A stretch of 8,600 nt of DNA from Ruminococcaceae bacterium UBA5904 (GTDB lineage Bacteria; Bacillota; Clostridia; Oscillospirales; Acutalibacteraceae). The notes beneath the pieces were generated by a model that made no database searches, had not been told where the DNA came from, and was given only the letters and a program-made list of their open reading frames with translations. Both the position numbers and the translations under genes were made by a program. This document shows, piece by piece, positions 7,492 to 8,600 of the stretch. The stretch's first letter is position 1; the number at the start of each line of letters is the position of its first letter. Location: the NCBI GenBank assembly GCA_002431305.1, contig DJEG01000044.1:1-8600 (forward strand), given 5' to 3'.

Positions 7492-8262
7492 TCATATCTT
7501 TCCCTTGACTTTCAAAACGATAAGAACGACCGCCGCCGCGAGAACGAGAACCGATATGCATATTATGATTATAATTTTCGCAGGGCTTTTCGCACTCTGC
7601 GTTTCGTCCGAACTTGTTACATTCTCCGACACTGCGGAATATACGGTTGTCGAAGCCGTTGTCATAACCGCAGTCGTCTGCGCGGCCGTCGTAACGGCAG
7701 TCGTCGGAGCCGTAGTCGGCGCGGTCGTCGGAGCTGTTGTCGCAACGGGAACTGCTGTGGTCGGCGCAGTGGTCTGCGCGGGCTGTACGTTTTCCTTATG
7801 CTCCTTTATACTCGAATAATCTATTCTGATTCTCGCAGACGGAGACACGGGCATTACGGGCGCGGAGAATTTGACTCCGACATTCTCGCCGTCTCCTATG
7901 ACGGGAAATTCAAATGCCGTGGGGTAGGTTTTAGAATCAATCGTAACCTCGCCGACCGAAGGCATTTCCGTGGTATCGCCGTCGACTCCGCCGTTGTTGT
8001 AGTACCAGAAGTGCATGTTCGACACTTTCTCCGCCGTCGCTATCGTAAGCGTTTTTTCTCCCCCGTTTACTTTAAGAAGCGCGGTATGTACGAGATATCT
8101 GTCGCCCATGGAAACGCGCTCTTTCTGCGCGTGGTACATCTTAACGCCGACCTCGTACACACCGTCTGCTAGATTATTTTCCGCTCCTGCCGTAAACGAC
8201 GGCGCAATTGCGCATACGCTCAAAACGAGCGCAAAAATCAAATAAATAAACTTCCTTTTCAT
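7492..8262 (-). CDS. NEAT-domain surface protein with signal peptide, T/A/P linker and C-terminal membrane anchor
   Basis: The 256-aa protein begins with a signal peptide (basic MKRK, hydrophobic core 5-20, likely cleavage after AGA27). Residues about 31-152 form one NEAT domain, the fold Gram-positive bacteria use to bind or pass haem: LADGVYEV at the start, the SMGDRY (51-56) helix that fits the family SxxxxY motif, WYY (86-88), and a final RIRIDYSS strand. The last hairpin reads PVMPVSPSARIRIDY (135-149), so the YxxxY tyrosines that usually coordinate haem iron are missing. A TTAPTTA-rich linker (161-206) and a polar stretch reach a single membrane helix (229-250) with a short basic tail KVKGKI. 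There is no LPXTG sorting motif, so anchoring is by the helix. The start has AAAGGGG (8270-8276) 7 nt upstream. It is the first gene of the operon and probably presents ligand to the ECF importer encoded next. Confidence 0.88.
   Translation of the reverse strand: MKRKFIYLIFALVLSVCAIAPSFTAGAENNLADGVYEVGVKMYHAQKERVSMGDRYLVHTALLKVNGGEKTLTIATAEKVSNMHFWYYNNGGVDGDTTEMPSVGEVTIDSKTYPTAFEFPVIGDGENVGVKFSAPVMPVSPSARIRIDYSSIKEHKENVQPAQTTAPTTAVPVATTAPTTAPTTAPTTAVTTAAQTTAVMTTASTTVYSAVSENVTSSDETQSAKSPAKIIIIICISVLVLAAAVVLIVLKVKGKI
7645..7773 (-). repeat. Imperfect 12-bp coding repeats for the TTAP linker of the NEAT protein
   Basis: The DNA is made of diverged 9- to 15-bp units that encode Thr-Thr-Ala-Pro or Thr-Thr-Ala blocks (residues 164-206 of the NEAT protein). 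The clearest tandem run is APTTAPTTAPTTA at residues 177-189. Such linkers act as flexible, possibly glycosylated spacers between a surface domain and its anchor. Copy number is likely to vary between strains. The opposite strand shows a long open frame rich in VVGA that is only a shadow of this repeat. Confidence 0.7.
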
Positions 8263-8317
8263 TTTATTTCCCCTTTCTCTTTCGGCGGTTAGCCTTTACT
8301 AATTATAATACATAAAA

Positions 8318-8343
8318 ATAAACAGTCCGAAACCGCTGTCTAT
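8318..8343 (-). promoter_or_regulatory. Leader hairpin with U-run, possible attenuator, upstream of the operon
   Basis: In the minus-strand transcript ATAGACAG (8336-8343) pairs with CTGTTTAT (8318-8325), 8 bp with one G-U pair, around a 10-nt loop CGGTTTCGGA. TTTTT (8314-8318) follows directly. The stem is AT-rich, so termination would be weak or conditional. The loop can also pair with the segment just upstream of the first ribosome binding site. A second, GC-rich hairpin lies at 8351-8369. The role is inferred only. Confidence 0.35.
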
Positions 8344-8401
8344 TGTATTTCGGGCAGCATCCGCCCCCGTTTTATTCAGTTAGCATATGTTTACCGCCGT
8401 C

Positions 8402-8414
8402 TTGATTGTATCAA
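8402..8414. promoter_or_regulatory. Perfect palindrome over the -10 element, candidate operator
   Basis: TTGAT-TGT-ATCAA is a perfect 5-3-5 inverted repeat centred on 8408. It covers the whole -10 hexamer (8405-8410) of the operon promoter, a position where a bound repressor would block RNA polymerase. Its half-site equals that of FNR/CRP-type boxes, but the spacer is 3 rather than 4 bases. The regulator is unknown. Confidence 0.45.
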
Positions 8415-8433
8415 TAAATGTGAGCTTTGTCAA
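8405..8433 (-). promoter_or_regulatory. Main promoter of the NEAT-ECF-ABC operon
   Basis: On the minus strand a consensus TTGACA (-35, 8428-8433) is followed after exactly 17 bp by TACAAT (-10, 8405-8410). Transcription would start near 8398-8400 and leave a leader of about 135 nt before the NEAT-protein ATG at 8262. A second TATAAT (8302-8307) nearer the gene lacks a recognisable -35 box, so it is not called separately. Confidence 0.8.
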
Positions 8434-8507
8434 GGCGGGACGGACATCTTCGGCATTTTCTGTGTTCTGTTAAATATTCGTTAATAAATACACGCGGAAT
8501 TTATATA

Positions 8508-8549
8508 AAACCGCAATTCACATTCTGCGTACAAAGTGAACTGCGGTTT
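8508..8549 (-). terminator. Bidirectional intrinsic terminator upstream of the operon
   Basis: AAACCGCA and TTCAC (8508-8515, 8517-8521) pair with GTGAA and TGCGGTTT (8536-8540, 8542-8549), giving 13 bp with one A/C mismatch around a 14-nt loop. On the minus strand the stem continues into TTTTATATAA; on the + strand it is followed by GTTTTT. It lies 4 bp beyond a minus-strand stop codon at 8554-8556, so its main job is probably to end the gene that enters from the right edge and insulate the operon promoter. Confidence 0.75.
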
Positions 8550-8553
8550 GTTT

Positions 8554-8600
8554 TTATGTATTTACAATAAACGATTCGTCGTTCCAGATTATCTTTACGG
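8554..8600 (-). CDS. C-terminal end of a gene running in from the right edge (partial)
   Basis: One minus-strand frame is open from the window edge to a TAA at 8554-8556 and reads VKIIWNDESFIVNT. The stop lies 4 bp before a strong hairpin terminator, the usual spacing for a gene end. Only 14 codons are visible, so the product cannot be named, and an open frame this short could be chance. The terminator immediately after it is the main support. Confidence 0.4.
   Translation of the reverse strand, partial: VKIIWNDESFIVNT

Noticed and set aside
7492..7560. Sortase-type cell-wall anchor on the NEAT protein
   Set aside because: The hydrophobic helix and basic tail are there, but no LPXTG or NPQTN-like motif precedes them, so a simple membrane anchor is the better reading.
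7505..7819. + strand open frame encoding a VVGA-rich protein
   Set aside because: It is the complement of the Thr/Ala/Pro linker of the NEAT protein, has no convincing ribosome binding site, and its repeats are explained by the real gene.
8293..8320. Fur or PerR box in the AT-rich stretch near the first gene
   Set aside because: A short ATTATAAT palindrome is present, but the surrounding bases do not extend to a 7-1-7 Fur/PerR inverted repeat.
8263..8400. Known vitamin riboswitch (cobalamin, TPP or FMN) controlling the ECF genes
   Set aside because: No B12-box, thi-box or RFN-type conserved segments were seen in the leader, and at about 135 nt it is short for a cobalamin riboswitch.
8402..8414. 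FNR-type binding site
   Set aside because: The half-sites TTGAT and ATCAA match, but FNR/CRP-family boxes of this kind have four bases between them and this has three; the regulator is left open.

Overview
The window reads as part of a low-to-mid-GC Gram-positive chromosome, most likely an anaerobic gut Clostridia (Oscillospirales/Ruminococcaceae type). This is inferred from strong GGAGG-type ribosome binding sites, the MptD-type ECF transporter, a NEAT-domain surface protein with a Thr/Ala/Pro linker, and tightly packed overlapping genes. No species can be named from the sequence alone.

Layout: a tRNA-Pro(GGG) gene with its own promoter and terminator lies on the + strand at the left edge. 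Everything else is on the minus strand and is transcribed from right to left. A strong promoter near 8405-8433 and a leader of about 135 nt precede a seven-gene operon: NEAT-domain membrane-anchored protein (7492-8262), MptD/Trep_Strep-type ECF S component (6906-7481), EcfT (6224-6913), tandem-NBD EcfA (4866-6239), a pair of ABC exporter-fold half-transporters (3103-4854 and 1442-3106), and a small cysteine-rich YgbA-family protein (1089-1445). Neighbouring genes overlap by 4, 8 or 16 nt or are separated by 10-11 nt. After a 76-nt gap comes a DUF6796-like polytopic membrane protein (365-1012). Its last membrane helix appears to have been moved into another frame by a one-base deletion. That gene converges on the tRNA terminator. 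At the right edge, the last codons of another minus-strand gene and a bidirectional terminator can be made out.

How the genes could work together: the gene set resembles the distal part of the streptococcal sia/hts haem-uptake locus (NEAT-like surface haem proteins, a CydDC-like ABC pair SiaDE, and the ECF importer SiaFGH). The best reading is an operon for uptake and handling of haem or a related tetrapyrrole. The NEAT protein would present the ligand at the surface, the ECF complex would import it, and the ABC pair would move a related compound in or out. The substrate is inferred from family and synteny, not shown. Two details make the locus less routine: the NEAT domain lacks the usual YxxxY haem ligands, and the operon ends in a YgbA-like protein, a family tied to NO stress in E. 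coli. The leader also carries a perfect palindrome over the -10 element and mutually exclusive pairings upstream of the first ribosome binding site, which suggests regulation.
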